NCBI GenBank assembly: GCA_051208035.1
Contig: JBPJFZ010000009.1
Coordinates: 172,591-236,590, forward strand
Source of the DNA: JACKOB01 sp024234575
GTDB lineage: Bacteria > Pseudomonadota > Gammaproteobacteria > Pseudomonadales > Oleiphilaceae
Direction of reading: 5' to 3'
DNA: 64,000 bases
Shown here: positions 53,537 to 62,536 of the stretch, piece by piece
How positions within the stretch are numbered: position 1 is the first letter of the stretch
How the letters are laid out: each line of letters opens with the position of its first letter
Notes under the pieces: generated by a model
The model's database searches: none
What the model was told of the DNA's origin: nothing
What the model saw: only the letters and a program-made list of their open reading frames with translations
Made by a program: the position numbers and the translations under genes

Positions 53537-54967
53537 TTATAATATTTGAAGTGATCTAAATAAACCTCTGTGGATAATTATATTCTCTTTCATATTTATT
53601 CTAGCTTCCTTGTTTTTATAACGAAATACTTGATGGCTATGCTGCTTTGGTTGATTTCCTATTAAACTGAAATGAAATAACATTTGAAGAACAAATTGAA
53701 AGTCTTTTGTCTTGATCAATCCATTTTCGACTGCCGTATCAAAATGCTCTTTGAACTCATCAATTCTTAGAGTTTGCTTTCTCAAAGTTGTAAATATATC
53801 AAGTATTCTATGAATATCTGGTATAACTCCGTGAAATTCATCTTCAAGCTCACTTCGTAAGTAATTTGAAAATGCTTTGTCAGCCTCATTTACAACATCA
53901 GGTATAATTTTGTCGTGACCTTTTTCTAATGCGATTTCTGCACATACTTGCAAGTATCTAACATAATCTCTAGGTCTAAGAAACGAGCGTCTTGTAATGT
54001 AATCAAAGGGAGGCATCAATCTACTTTGCTTGTGCCCATACTTAACTTGCCCTGGAAAAAACAGTTTCTGCCAAACCTTATTAAAATCTTCTGCATCTCC
54101 GACTGCGTCGATCGCTCTAGATATGCGAAATGCAAGTAGATTTTTAATTCCTGCCTCATCCCACTCTAAATCAATTTTATAATCAATCCACTTTGTTTTA
54201 TCAGGGTCTTGTAAAATATCGTATATATCGTCCCGTATAAACACTACAGGGAACAATTTATGTTTGGAGAAACGACCCCTAACATCTTGGATAGCTTTGA
54301 ATAAACTCGTCAGAAGTTCTGTATATTGGTGGTATTTTTCGGGCTCTATAATATCTTTATAATCTTCATCGAGTTCGTCAAACATTATTAGATATTTATC
54401 AGATCCAACTTGGCCAAGTAGAAATTTTTCAAGAATTTCTACGCGTCTTGTCCAGTCATCGCTTGCCCCATTCCCTGACTCTTTATTCAAGCCAACCCCA
54501 ATTCCACTTCCTAGAACTTTTAGGTCAAATTTTACTCCGGTCCATCGCTCTACCGCGCTTGGAAGTGCATTTTCTATATCGTCACTAAAAATACCCTGAA
54601 GCTTTTGTCTGCTAACGAGATCTATTGAGGGGTTGTTTGCCATCAGTTTACACACTGTGGAATAAATCACATATTTCCATAAGGTTATATATTGATTCGG
54701 CGCCGTATATCCTTTGTCTTGCAGCTCATAAAGCTTATTGAATGGAAAGTTCTTGAAGGTTAGCTTTTGCGAGAAATATTTATCTTCACACAGATTGTCC
54801 AAATGCTCACTTATAGCTGTTTTACCTGTACCTTTCCTCCCGACTACATACAGTTTATTTCCATTTAAAAGCCTACTAACAATTCTAGTGTGATAGAAAT
54901 AGCGCTCTGTATCTTCAAGTTTTGCTTCTAATTTCCAATTTTCTATTTCTTCTAACAACTTTGACAA
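53537..54967 (-). CDS. P-loop ATPase, Sll1717-like, partner candidate of the Toprim protein
   Basis: 476 residues from a TTG start with AAAGGAAAG upstream. Walker A GRKGTGKT is at 43-50 and Walker B YLIMFDELDED at ~192-201. Between them lies ALPSAVERWTGVKFDLKVLG; after them comes an arginine-rich sensor region (FPVVFIRDDIYDIL) and a helical C-terminus with SFLRPRDYVRYLQVC. This is the Sll1717/KAP-like ATPase group often found in defence islands. The Toprim gene lies upstream on the same strand, 135 bp away, with an attC-like site between. Function is inferred from context only. Confidence 0.8.
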   Translation of the reverse strand: MSKLLEEIENWKLEAKLEDTERYFYHTRIVSRLLNGNKLYVVGRKGTGKTAISEHLDNLCEDKYFSQKLTFKNFPFNKLYELQDKGYTAPNQYITLWKYVIYSTVCKLMANNPSIDLVSRQKLQGIFSDDIENALPSAVERWTGVKFDLKVLGSGIGVGLNKESGNGASDDWTRRVEILEKFLLGQVGSDKYLIMFDELDEDYKDIIEPEKYHQYTELLTSLFKAIQDVRGRFSKHKLFPVVFIRDDIYDILQDPDKTKWIDYKIDLEWDEAGIKNLLAFRISRAIDAVGDAEDFNKVWQKLFFPGQVKYGHKQSRLMPPFDYITRRSFLRPRDYVRYLQVCAEIALEKGHDKIIPDVVNEADKAFSNYLRSELEDEFHGVIPDIHRILDIFTTLRKQTLRIDEFKEHFDTAVENGLIKTKDFQFVLQMLFHFSLIGNQPKQHSHQVFRYKNKEARINMKENIIIHRGLFRSLQIL

Positions 54968-55003
54968 AATTACTTTCCTTTTTATGTATGGAGCCCGATT
55001 CTA

Positions 55004-55108
55004 GTAGCTAACGCATGGCTCTGCGGTTGGTTACAGTTGGCGACTTTGACACTGCGAAGCAATGCTGAAAGGGAGCCAACTGTAACTAATCCGTAGCACT
55101 TGTTAGGC
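55004..55108 (-). repeat. Integron attC-like recombination site
   Basis: On the minus strand it starts with R'' GCCTAAC, which contains the TAA stop of the Toprim gene, and ends with GCGTTAGCTAC (R' GTTAGCT). Inside are perfect 12-bp arms GTTACAGTTGGC / GCCAACTGTAAC (55030-55041 and 55075-55086) and an outer imperfect pairing. Length (105 bp), boxes and a stop codon in R'' all fit gene-cassette attC sites. No integron integrase is in the window. Confidence 0.78.
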
Positions 55109-56392
55109 ACCTTTGAATACACTGAATACATGTTGAAATAACAGGTCCAATTCTTCCCATTTAGCCGTTTGCATAGCATTTGTGCTCTTAATACATTCGG
55201 CTATCTTCTTACGGAAACGACACTGTATCGCAGCCTTTTCTAATATCTCGCCTTGATATCTTGAAGTAAGGCTATCAAATCCTTTCCATTGTATTGGAAT
55301 AAGATCACCATCTTTCTCTAGAACATCTGTACCAAGGTAAAGCTCGATACTGCAAGCAAGCCCATTAATATTCTGTAGCGATTTTCCGTTTGGTCCTAAA
55401 GCAGGATACGAATTGGCCAAAGGTATGTTGGGGTAATGAGTAATTTCAATATTGTTAGGTATGTCGATGTTTTTTAAGCTTTCCACAGCAGAAAAGGCCG
55501 CTGTATCATTATCAAATAGCGCTATTACTCTGTTTTCAATGCCTGCCCCAGCAAATGATTTTACCGCATTAACCAGAGGCCCAACTCCACCGGGTGGTTT
55601 AAACCCAAAATCCATAAACGTGTAATAATCGAACAAGTGAGGATATAACAGTTTCAGGGATTTACTCAAAAATTCAGTATCGGTACTTCCTTCTGTTAGG
55701 ACTATTATTTTCGAACTTACCGCATAATCTCCAATCATTTCCGAGAGTGCGATATGGCACACCTTATCAGCATCATCGTAGTAACCAGCAGAAACTAAAT
55801 CGGTGATGTCTTGAATAACTTCAGATTCATCAGGGACGATCTCGAGTAATGCCCTAAAAAAGCACCTGAAATCATGACATGGAAACCCCCAAATAAACTG
55901 TTCATTATCCTCCAGTATGTAACGAATTAGAGCGGGTGCATTCTCATTTTGTTTTAAGTAATAAACAGGATGAATATCGCTTTTCAATATTTCATTATAA
56001 GCCGCCATGTAGTCTTCGAAGCTGTTTTCGTCTAGGACTTTAATATTGTTTTCCCACAAGTTGTGATCGCCATCTTTTGACCACTCCTTGAGCTTCTCTA
56101 TTTCTAAAGATTTAACCTCTTCAAATTCAGAGCGAACCCTAGCTATACTGAACCCTATTATATCAAGACGTTGTCTTATATATTTAACTTTAGCTTTATA
56201 CTCAAAAGCTTTTTCAAAATCATCCTCCTCATATTCAGCATGACCCCAATTGACATGATTGCGCTCGCTATACCTGCGCTGAAATATTGCTTTATCACTT
56301 TCCCTGAACATAGTCATCACTGCCGGATGGACATAGCTTTTGCTTGAGTATATTGGATATTCAGCTATATAAAGTTGACAATATGTCCCCAT
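55103..56392 (-). CDS. HEPN/Toprim-associated protein, candidate defence nuclease
   Basis: 429 residues. The N-terminal ~220 residues are helical and unlike named families, except for a region I associate with HEPN/Toprim-associated proteins. A Toprim domain follows: SSKIIVLTEGSTDTEFLSKSL (Glu 234), then RVIALFDNDTAAF (the DxD at 294-296), as in OLD nucleases and topoisomerases. OLD/Gabija nucleases fuse an ATPase to Toprim; here the ATPase is a separate downstream gene. A GCCTAAC box 33 bp before the start (56425-56431) suggests that this gene is an integron cassette. No function is established. Confidence 0.78.
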   Translation of the reverse strand: MGTYCQLYIAEYPIYSSKSYVHPAVMTMFRESDKAIFQRRYSERNHVNWGHAEYEEDDFEKAFEYKAKVKYIRQRLDIIGFSIARVRSEFEEVKSLEIEKLKEWSKDGDHNLWENNIKVLDENSFEDYMAAYNEILKSDIHPVYYLKQNENAPALIRYILEDNEQFIWGFPCHDFRCFFRALLEIVPDESEVIQDITDLVSAGYYDDADKVCHIALSEMIGDYAVSSKIIVLTEGSTDTEFLSKSLKLLYPHLFDYYTFMDFGFKPPGGVGPLVNAVKSFAGAGIENRVIALFDNDTAAFSAVESLKNIDIPNNIEITHYPNIPLANSYPALGPNGKSLQNINGLACSIELYLGTDVLEKDGDLIPIQWKGFDSLTSRYQGEILEKAAIQCRFRKKIAECIKSTNAMQTAKWEELDLLFQHVFSVFKGA

Positions 56393-57191
56393 GTTCCCTC
56401 AACTTAAGATGATGTTAACCGATTGCCTAACAGTAGCTTATACGGAGCCACCAAAAAACCAACTATACGGATTCCGCATTAACTGACTAATCTTTGGTCA
56501 CGAACTTCCAAATTCCAAGACCCCAACTTTAATAAATAAAAATCTAGCAGCGTTCTAAATAAACCGTTATGTCCTATAGTGCCCACGTATAATCTATATT
56601 CTGGATAATAAAACGCCAACCACATCACTTATCTGCACGTCTATTATTAACATGGCTGTCCTTTCAAAGTTTTGTAAAACCAAACCAAACCGGTGTTCTG
56701 TATTTACGGCTCCGAGGCGTTTTGCTACACATTTAAACGATGCACTATAGGACATACTTCAACGAAATATTTGTAACAGTGATGAAAAAATATCGCTTAA
56801 ACGTATCGCTTGATGGAACGTTGTCTGAATTCTATTTCGCCTTGTTAAAGCATTGGCATTTACTTCCACAACATTATTGTTCGCTTCAGCTTAAACTCTA
56901 GAGATTTAATTGCCGATGAATATTTCAATCTTTGTGCTCTCAGCTTGAGTTTTATCGAAGATAAAAAAGGATAGCTTTAACTCCGAAGTTAGCGCTTTTC
57001 ATCTGCTAAAAGAGATATCACTTTATTTATTCAGCCTGAGAACGCCAGATAGTAAAATCAATAGGCTATGACGCTATTAGTTAACAGGTTTACTCGCCTA
57101 CAAAGAAAAACACATAAATATATTGTCTTGCATGATAATTTAATATCATGCATATTAATATAACATTATGAGTTGATGGAGAGGGCACCAA
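56393..57191. other. 799-bp AT-rich interval
   Basis: No convincing gene. It contains the cassette-type box at 56425-56431, a 189-bp element bounded by 15-bp inverted repeats (56568-56756) and, just before 57192, an AT-rich likely promoter with GGAG 8-10 bases before the next ATG. Confidence 0.45.
56568..56756. repeat. MITE-like 189-bp element with perfect 15-bp inverted repeats
   Basis: TATGTCCTATAGTGC at 56568-56582 and GCACTATAGGACATA at 56742-56756. No ORF inside. A third copy, GCACTATCGGACATA, lies at 45264-45278 just inside the other edge of the island. Confidence 0.6.
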
Positions 57192-57872
57192 ATGGCATTC
57201 CGAGCAGACGAATCCGCGCGCAATGGTTTTGAGTCAGTAAAGAACTATCTTATTTATAGAGATATGGAGCAGTGTGAAAAAGAGCGGAGTGAAGAGAAGC
57301 TATTAGAGATAGAGAAAAAATACGGCCCAGTTGTCGATGGCTATCCTTCGTGGCACCCTCTGGTTTCAAACCATGATGATCGCAATCCAGCAAGCACTCC
57401 TAGCGACCAATGCGGTTACAATGGCTTGGATCATACAAGGTATTTTAGACATGCTTTTATTACCTGCCCATACGTAAATACTCAAAAAGTTATAGACTCT
57501 GTAGACGCATTGCCATGCCACCCTATGGCGACTATTAGGGCGGAAGTTCTAGACGTTAAATTATATCAGCCCAATGCAAAACCTATTCTTGTGTACTGTG
57601 ATTGGGAAAAATCTCTTCAGATAAATGGAATGATTCCCGCATCAATAGCACTCCCTCTGATGCTAGAAAAAGAAGTGCCTTGTTGGAGATGGTCACAATT
57701 TGGAGAAACATGGGAAACTATGCGATCTCACTTCTTAGGATCACCACACGGAAGCAGGTCATCTCACTTCGTTAACCAAGAGACAGCATTAACAATGAAA
57801 AAAGTTTGGAACTTACTTGTCAATACAGGCATGTACGGGCCAATTAAAGTATCAAATCAATCAAAGGTCTGA
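57192..57872 (+). CDS. Hypothetical protein in the defence island
   Basis: 226 residues with a GGAG-type RBS. It starts with a charged helix (MEQCEKERSEEKLLEIEKKYG) and contains many aromatic and Cys/His residues (YPSWHPLVSNHDD, HAFITCPYVNTQKV, VPCWRWSQFGETWETM). There is no signal peptide or membrane segment. I do not recognise the family. It is AT-rich like the neighbouring defence genes and lies between the Toprim gene and the recombinase, so a defence role is possible but unsupported. Confidence 0.7.
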   Translation: MAFRADESARNGFESVKNYLIYRDMEQCEKERSEEKLLEIEKKYGPVVDGYPSWHPLVSNHDDRNPASTPSDQCGYNGLDHTRYFRHAFITCPYVNTQKVIDSVDALPCHPMATIRAEVLDVKLYQPNAKPILVYCDWEKSLQINGMIPASIALPLMLEKEVPCWRWSQFGETWETMRSHFLGSPHGSRSSHFVNQETALTMKKVWNLLVNTGMYGPIKVSNQSKV

Positions 57873-57955
57873 ATAAGGGATACAAAAAATAATTCTTGCC
57901 GAAATCAAATATCCAATAATTTAGTCGTTATGCATACAACCGCCACACTTTCAAT

Positions 57956-57987
57956 CTCATTAACTAATACATAAAAGTTAATCAGTT
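57956..57987 (+). repeat. att-like direct repeat, right copy
   Basis: 32 bp, CTCATTAACTAATACATAAA then AGTTAATCAGTT; partner of 45205-45236. It lies 132 bp before the recombinase gene. Confidence 0.62.
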
Positions 57988-58063
57988 GTAAATTCGCCCC
58001 AAGCCCCGCCAATTCTGGCTTTCAGCGTGATTTACCGATTTTCTAAAAAAATCAGATGCTTTG

Positions 58064-58106
58064 ACTCATTAAGTTATTAAGCTATATTCATTAATACTTA
58101 ATGAGT
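58064..58106. promoter_or_regulatory. Inverted repeat in the recombinase leader
   Basis: ACTCATTAAG and CTTAATGAGT form perfect 10-bp arms 23 bases apart, ending 13 bp before the ATG. The CTCATTAA core is also the start of both att-like repeats, so it could be a recombinase-binding or autoregulatory site. Confidence 0.55.
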
Positions 58107-58119
58107 TATAGCGATCATC

Positions 58120-58737
58120 ATGGCACTGCAAAAAAACCAAAATCCGAACCATCCCAAACTTGGATCTTCGATCAAAGTGGAACCGATTCGGGAACTAAAA
58201 GACATCAAAAATATTAAAAAGCTCTTAGCCGATCATCCGAGAAATTTGTGTCTATTCACACTGGGTATTAACACCGCTTATCGCGCCAACGAATTATTGA
58301 GTATTCGCATTGGCCAGGTACGACATTTACAACCCGGTGACACCTTGGACCTCAAGCAATCCAAAAATAAAAAGTATCGCATGACCACCGTGAACCAAAC
58401 CGCCATCGATACGATTCAAAATTACATTGCCTGGAAAGAATCAGAAAAAAGGCCGGCGCATGATGATGATTTTTTGTTTACTGGCCAACGCGGACCGATC
58501 ACCGAAAACTATTTGAATAACCTGGTTAAAGACTGGTGCCAGCATTTTCGCATACCTGGCAACTACGGAAGCCACACATTAAGGAAAACATTTGGGTACC
58601 AGGCACGGGTTCAGCATAATGTATCCATTCCCATTTTGGTTGATTTATTTGGCCATTCCAGTCAGAAACAGACGCTGGACTATTTGTGCATCCAAGCAAA
58701 TGAAGTCAAAGATGTTTTCATGAATATGAATTTGTGA
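58120..58737 (+). CDS. Small tyrosine recombinase (catalytic domain only)
   Basis: 205 residues. After ~30 residues the catalytic domain begins: R in TAYRANELLSIRIGQV (~residue 59), K in LKQSKNKKYRMTTV, HxxR in SHTLRKTFGYQA (~150) and H/Y in LFGHSSQKQTLDYLCI (~180-190). The N-terminal core-binding domain of normal integrases is absent. Single-domain enzymes of this kind are known among fim-type recombinases. The adjacent att-like repeats make it the likely integrase of the island. Confidence 0.88.
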   Translation: MALQKNQNPNHPKLGSSIKVEPIRELKDIKNIKKLLADHPRNLCLFTLGINTAYRANELLSIRIGQVRHLQPGDTLDLKQSKNKKYRMTTVNQTAIDTIQNYIAWKESEKRPAHDDDFLFTGQRGPITENYLNNLVKDWCQHFRIPGNYGSHTLRKTFGYQARVQHNVSIPILVDLFGHSSQKQTLDYLCIQANEVKDVFMNMNL

Positions 58738-58943
58738 TCAAACCGCATCATTAAAAAGGGGCATTTTTGGTAAGCGACTCCACTGCGTATTAGGCAGCAC
58801 CCGACCATATGTTCCGCTATTACCTGAACTGGGAAAGGCGAACTTTTGAGCAAAAGCCAACGTTTTTGGTTTTCTGTAAAGTGCCCTAAGTGAAGCCTTT
58901 ATGCCACTTGTTTGAGCGTTATTTATCTCTCTTTGAAAAGTCT

Positions 58944-58952
58944 AGTTACATC
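58944..58952 (+). repeat. 9-bp IS4 target duplication, left copy
   Basis: AGTTACATC, repeated at 63473-63481 on the other side of the IS4 element. Confidence 0.85.
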
Positions 58953-59056
58953 CACTGCTGTCCCGTTAAGGGGAAATAAAAGAAGCCTGAAATCCCTGCT
59001 GTTTTGATACAATGAGTTCACCACAAACCATTGAAAAACAACAAGGAAGTCAGGCT

Positions 59057-59990
59057 ATGGCACATAATAACACGGTATTTTCCCAGCTGCTTAAATTAGT
59101 TTCGAGACATGAATTTGAATCACTCGCAAAACAGCATCATTCCGGTCGCTCTTTTCGTAAAGCATCACGTTGGTCTCAGTTTGTTACACTGATGATGGCG
59201 CAATTATCTGGAAGGAACAGCTTGCGTGACATTATTGAAAATATGGCAGCGCAAAAGCATCGGCTGTATCACCTTGGAAGCACCATGCTTTCGCGCTCCA
59301 ATCTAGCAAGAATCAATAACGACAAACCTTATCAGTTATATGAGTCATTGTTTGGACGGTTGCTTGCACGTTGTCAGTCTGTTGTTCCGGGGCATAATTT
59401 TCGATTCAAAAACCCTCTGTATTCACTTGATGCCACCACCATTGATCTGTGTCTGGAGATGTTTCCATGGGCGGACTTCAGAACAACTAAAGGTGCTGTC
59501 AAAATACATGTCGGATTGAATCATGCTGGATATTTACCGGAATTTGTCACCGTCACTGAAGGTAAAAAACAGGATGTAACCATAGGCCGAATGTTGCAGT
59601 TTCCGAAAGGCAGCATTGTCGCTATCGATAAAGGCTATAATGATTATGCTTGGTATAAGGAGTTGACTAATAGAGAGATTTTCTTTGTCACTCGCCTTAA
59701 AACCAATGCAAAATATCGGATCGTTGCACGTCGTGCGGTATTGACGCGCAAAGGACTTACTAGCGACCAAACGATTGAGTTTACCGGCGTACAAACGGCA
59801 AAAAAGTGCCCAATAGAGTTACGGCGAATTGGTTACCGAGACCCAGAGTCCGGAAAACACTATGTCTTTCTGACCAATAATTTCTCGCTGGCTGCCAAAA
59901 CTATTGCCGACATCTACAAATCAAGGTGGCAGGTAGAGCTGTTCTTTAAATGGATCAAACAGAACCTAAAAATTAAGTCCTTTGTGGGTA
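59057..59990 (+). pseudogene. IS4-family transposase, 5' part
   Basis: 311 codons from ATG 59057 (AAGGAAG upstream). It has the N-terminal domain (FSQLLKLVSRHEFESLAKQHH) and catalytic residues: D in YSLDATTIDLCLEMF, D in VAIDKGYNDY and E in IYKSRWQVELFFKWIKQNLKIKSF. The native sequence stops at FVG (59989); the frame continues ~50 foreign codons into IS21. It joins 63235-63452 in frame (SFVG-TTKNAVLTQIW) to make 383 residues. Confidence 0.93.
59985..59990 (+). repeat. 6-bp IS21 target duplication, left copy
   Basis: TGGGTA, repeated at 63229-63234. Confidence 0.82.
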
Positions 59991-60068
59991 TGTTACCGCC
60001 ACCCCAAATCCGCAGTTATTTGCCGCAGGATATAAACCCAAAACATCCCTGTTTTCGGCGCGTTATTT

Positions 60069-60266
60069 TTAAAACGGCAGCTCATAATTTTCATTACCAC
60101 AATCGTCTTTTCGCTTTTGCTGTTCTTCCTCCCAAATAGCCTTGTGCATTGCCGTGATTTCCTCACCATAGCTTTGCCAGACGGCGACTCTTAACTCATC
60201 CAGCAATTGGTAAACACAGTCGGCTTCCTCCGGACTCCAGTGTGTCGTAATTCGCAGTGTTTTCAT
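60069..60266 (-). CDS. Small accessory protein of the IS21-family element
   Basis: 65 residues starting MKTLRITTHWSPEEADCVYQ and rich in charged residues. Its start overlaps the istB stop (ATGA), so it is translated with istB. I have no family for it. Confidence 0.65.
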   Translation of the reverse strand: MKTLRITTHWSPEEADCVYQLLDELRVAVWQSYGEEITAMHKAIWEEEQQKRKDDCGNENYELPF

Positions 60267-61021
60267 TTCGCTTTACCACGCTTGTTTTGGCCGCGTTTCG
60301 CCGCTTGCTCTTTTGCCTCTTTCATTCGGTAAGAGTTGCCTTCTATCGCGATCACTTCGCTATGGTGCACTAACCTGTCTACCAGCGAGACAACACAGGC
60401 CGCATTGGGAAAGACATCATTCCACTCACTGAATGGCCGGTTTGTCGTGACAATGGTTGAGCTTTGCTCGTAACGCCGACTGATGATTTCGAATAACAAG
60501 TCTGCATGGCGGTTGCTATAGGCGAGGTAGCCAACCTCATCGATGATCAGGAGTCGTGGACTGGCATAGTGTTTGAATCGTCGGCGCAACGCGTTGTCGC
60601 CATCTTGAGCGGCCAAATCATTAAGCAGGTTCGATGCCGTGGTAAACAGAACCGTATGACCGGCCATCACCGCCTGATGTCCTAAATTTTGTGCGATGGT
60701 TGATTTGCCTACGCCATTACTTCCCATCAGGATGATGTTGCTTTTGTCTTTTAAGAAATCCAGCTGCATTAAGGTTTGAACTGCACAGGAATCAATTTTA
60801 TCTGGCCACTGCCAATCGAATTCGCTCAGGGATTTAAACCGGCCCAGTTTAGCGTTGATTAACCGGCGTTCCAGTGAGCGTTGTTGGCGCTCATTTTTCT
60901 CCCATTGAATGAGCTGTTCCAGCCACTCATAGGCATCGGCGCTCAACTCATGCCAGTGTGCCAGCAACCCATGCAATTTGAGCTCGGAGGCCTGTTGTTG
61001 TAATGCTTCTCGATTAATCAT
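60263..61021 (-). CDS. istB: IS21-family ATP-binding helper protein
   Basis: 252 residues from ATG 61021 (AAAGGA eight bases upstream; ATG 61027 is an alternative). Walker A is LMGSNGVGKSTIAQNL, Walker B RLLIIDEVGYLAYS, then SRRYEQSSTIVTTNRPFSEW typical of IstB/DnaC-like ATPases. It overlaps the end of istA by 8 bp. It assists IstA in transposition and target choice. Confidence 0.94.
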   Translation of the reverse strand: MINREALQQQASELKLHGLLAHWHELSADAYEWLEQLIQWEKNERQQRSLERRLINAKLGRFKSLSEFDWQWPDKIDSCAVQTLMQLDFLKDKSNIILMGSNGVGKSTIAQNLGHQAVMAGHTVLFTTASNLLNDLAAQDGDNALRRRFKHYASPRLLIIDEVGYLAYSNRHADLLFEIISRRYEQSSTIVTTNRPFSEWNDVFPNAACVVSLVDRLVHHSEVIAIEGNSYRMKEAKEQAAKRGQNKRGKAK

Positions 61022-62510
61022 GGTCATTGTCCTTTGCCGCGTTAAGGTCGTCATAATCGGCTAGTCTGGCCAGCCTGACACTGAGGTGTTTGACTTTGTC
61101 GGGTACCGTAACAGCGACTGGCGGTGGGCGATGCATGTCTTCCCGTTGACGCTCCAGAATCTGTTGCACTGCACCGGTGTAGGCTGATTGTTGTTTTAGT
61201 GCTTCTCTGAGGGCGCCGTCTAACGCTTCGCGACCATAATCATCGAGTAGCTGATTAAGAATTCTGACCGTGGTTTTTAAGACATGTCCTCGTTTGGCGG
61301 AGAACTTCAAAAAGGCTTGTGAGAAGTCAGACGCATGGCTTAAACGATCCTGCCCGCGATGTAATTTTGCATGGGTCTTTTCCTGCCAAAGTGCATTAAT
61401 GTGGTCTTCCTGCTCAATTTGTTCACCTTTGCCAAAGCTTCGAGTGTGCTCGGCAATCACAATGTCCGCATCAAGAATTCGTACCTGGTCAAGATCGGCA
61501 ATGACATGCAGGGGCTTTTGCACATGCTGATGGGGAATGGAGTAATCATTTTGGTCAAAGCGGATATAGGGTGTCTTTCTGGCGTTGACCGCCAGCCTTT
61601 CATGCGTATCGAAGGGATTGTCTGGCAAAGCCAGCAGGCTCGGTTGTTCTTCTGTAAACGCCTCTCGCACCGTGAAACGTCTGTCCTCAGGGCAAAGCCT
61701 GTCGGCACTCACGCCCTGGCACCACGCCTCAGCTTCGGCATTTAATTCGTCCAGTGACAACCGGTCTCTACCCGGAAAAAAGCTATCACGAATGTAGCGA
61801 ATCGCCCGTTCAACACGACCTTTTTCATTGCCCCTGGCAACCGCAACGGGGCGTGGCTCAAATCGGTAATGTGCAGAAAGCGACAGTAATGTGGGGTGAA
61901 AGCGAATGGCATCACCTTGCCGTTCCAGAACGGCCGATTTGAGGTTGTCGTACAGCAATACTCTGGGTAATCCTTGCCATGCCTCGAATGCCGCGACATG
62001 TCCCCTTAAAAAACTCTCCATCTGCTGATTCAGATAAAAACGCAGGAAGATTTGCCTGGACCAACTTAACACCATCACAAAGGCCATTAACGGCCGCTTT
62101 GCCTTACCGATATGTAAATAGCCGAAATGACCCCAGTCGACTTGTGCTTGTTCGCCGGGCAGCGTTTTTAATCTCAGATAGGCTTCAGGTTGTTTCCGGG
62201 GCCTTAACTGACTGATGCGTTGGCGAAAGAAACTGGGGCCTCCGGTATACCCGCGCTGTTTTGCCATCTCATACAAACGGGCCGCCGTGAGTGTTGGGTA
62301 GGTATGGAGCGTTTGCTGAATAAAAGGCAGGTAAGGGTCGATAATGGACTGATGCCGCGTTCGCTCTACCTTGGGTTGCCCTGCCTGTGATAGTACACGG
62401 TCAATCACTGAGTGATGAATGCCAAGCTGGGTAGCAATAGTCCCTACACGCCATTGCTCAACAAAATGGAAGCGCAGAATTTTCGCTTCGGTGTCTTTGT
62501 TTACCGTCAT
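61014..62510 (-). CDS. istA: IS21-family transposase
   Basis: 498 residues. N-terminal helix-turn-helix (WRVGTIATQLGIHHSVIDRVLSQAG), then the DDE domain: QAQVDWGHFGYL (first D ~ 125), RVLLYDNLKSAV (second D ~ 190) and ARGNEKGRVERAIRYIRDSF (E ~ 235). The C-terminus has the usual beta-barrel VNARKTPYIRFDQNDYSIPHQHV. Complete. Confidence 0.95.
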   Translation of the reverse strand: MTVNKDTEAKILRFHFVEQWRVGTIATQLGIHHSVIDRVLSQAGQPKVERTRHQSIIDPYLPFIQQTLHTYPTLTAARLYEMAKQRGYTGGPSFFRQRISQLRPRKQPEAYLRLKTLPGEQAQVDWGHFGYLHIGKAKRPLMAFVMVLSWSRQIFLRFYLNQQMESFLRGHVAAFEAWQGLPRVLLYDNLKSAVLERQGDAIRFHPTLLSLSAHYRFEPRPVAVARGNEKGRVERAIRYIRDSFFPGRDRLSLDELNAEAEAWCQGVSADRLCPEDRRFTVREAFTEEQPSLLALPDNPFDTHERLAVNARKTPYIRFDQNDYSIPHQHVQKPLHVIADLDQVRILDADIVIAEHTRSFGKGEQIEQEDHINALWQEKTHAKLHRGQDRLSHASDFSQAFLKFSAKRGHVLKTTVRILNQLLDDYGREALDGALREALKQQSAYTGAVQQILERQREDMHRPPPVAVTVPDKVKHLSVRLARLADYDDLNAAKDNDHD

Positions 62511-62536
62511 TATGCTGTGTCCGTATTAAAATGGAT

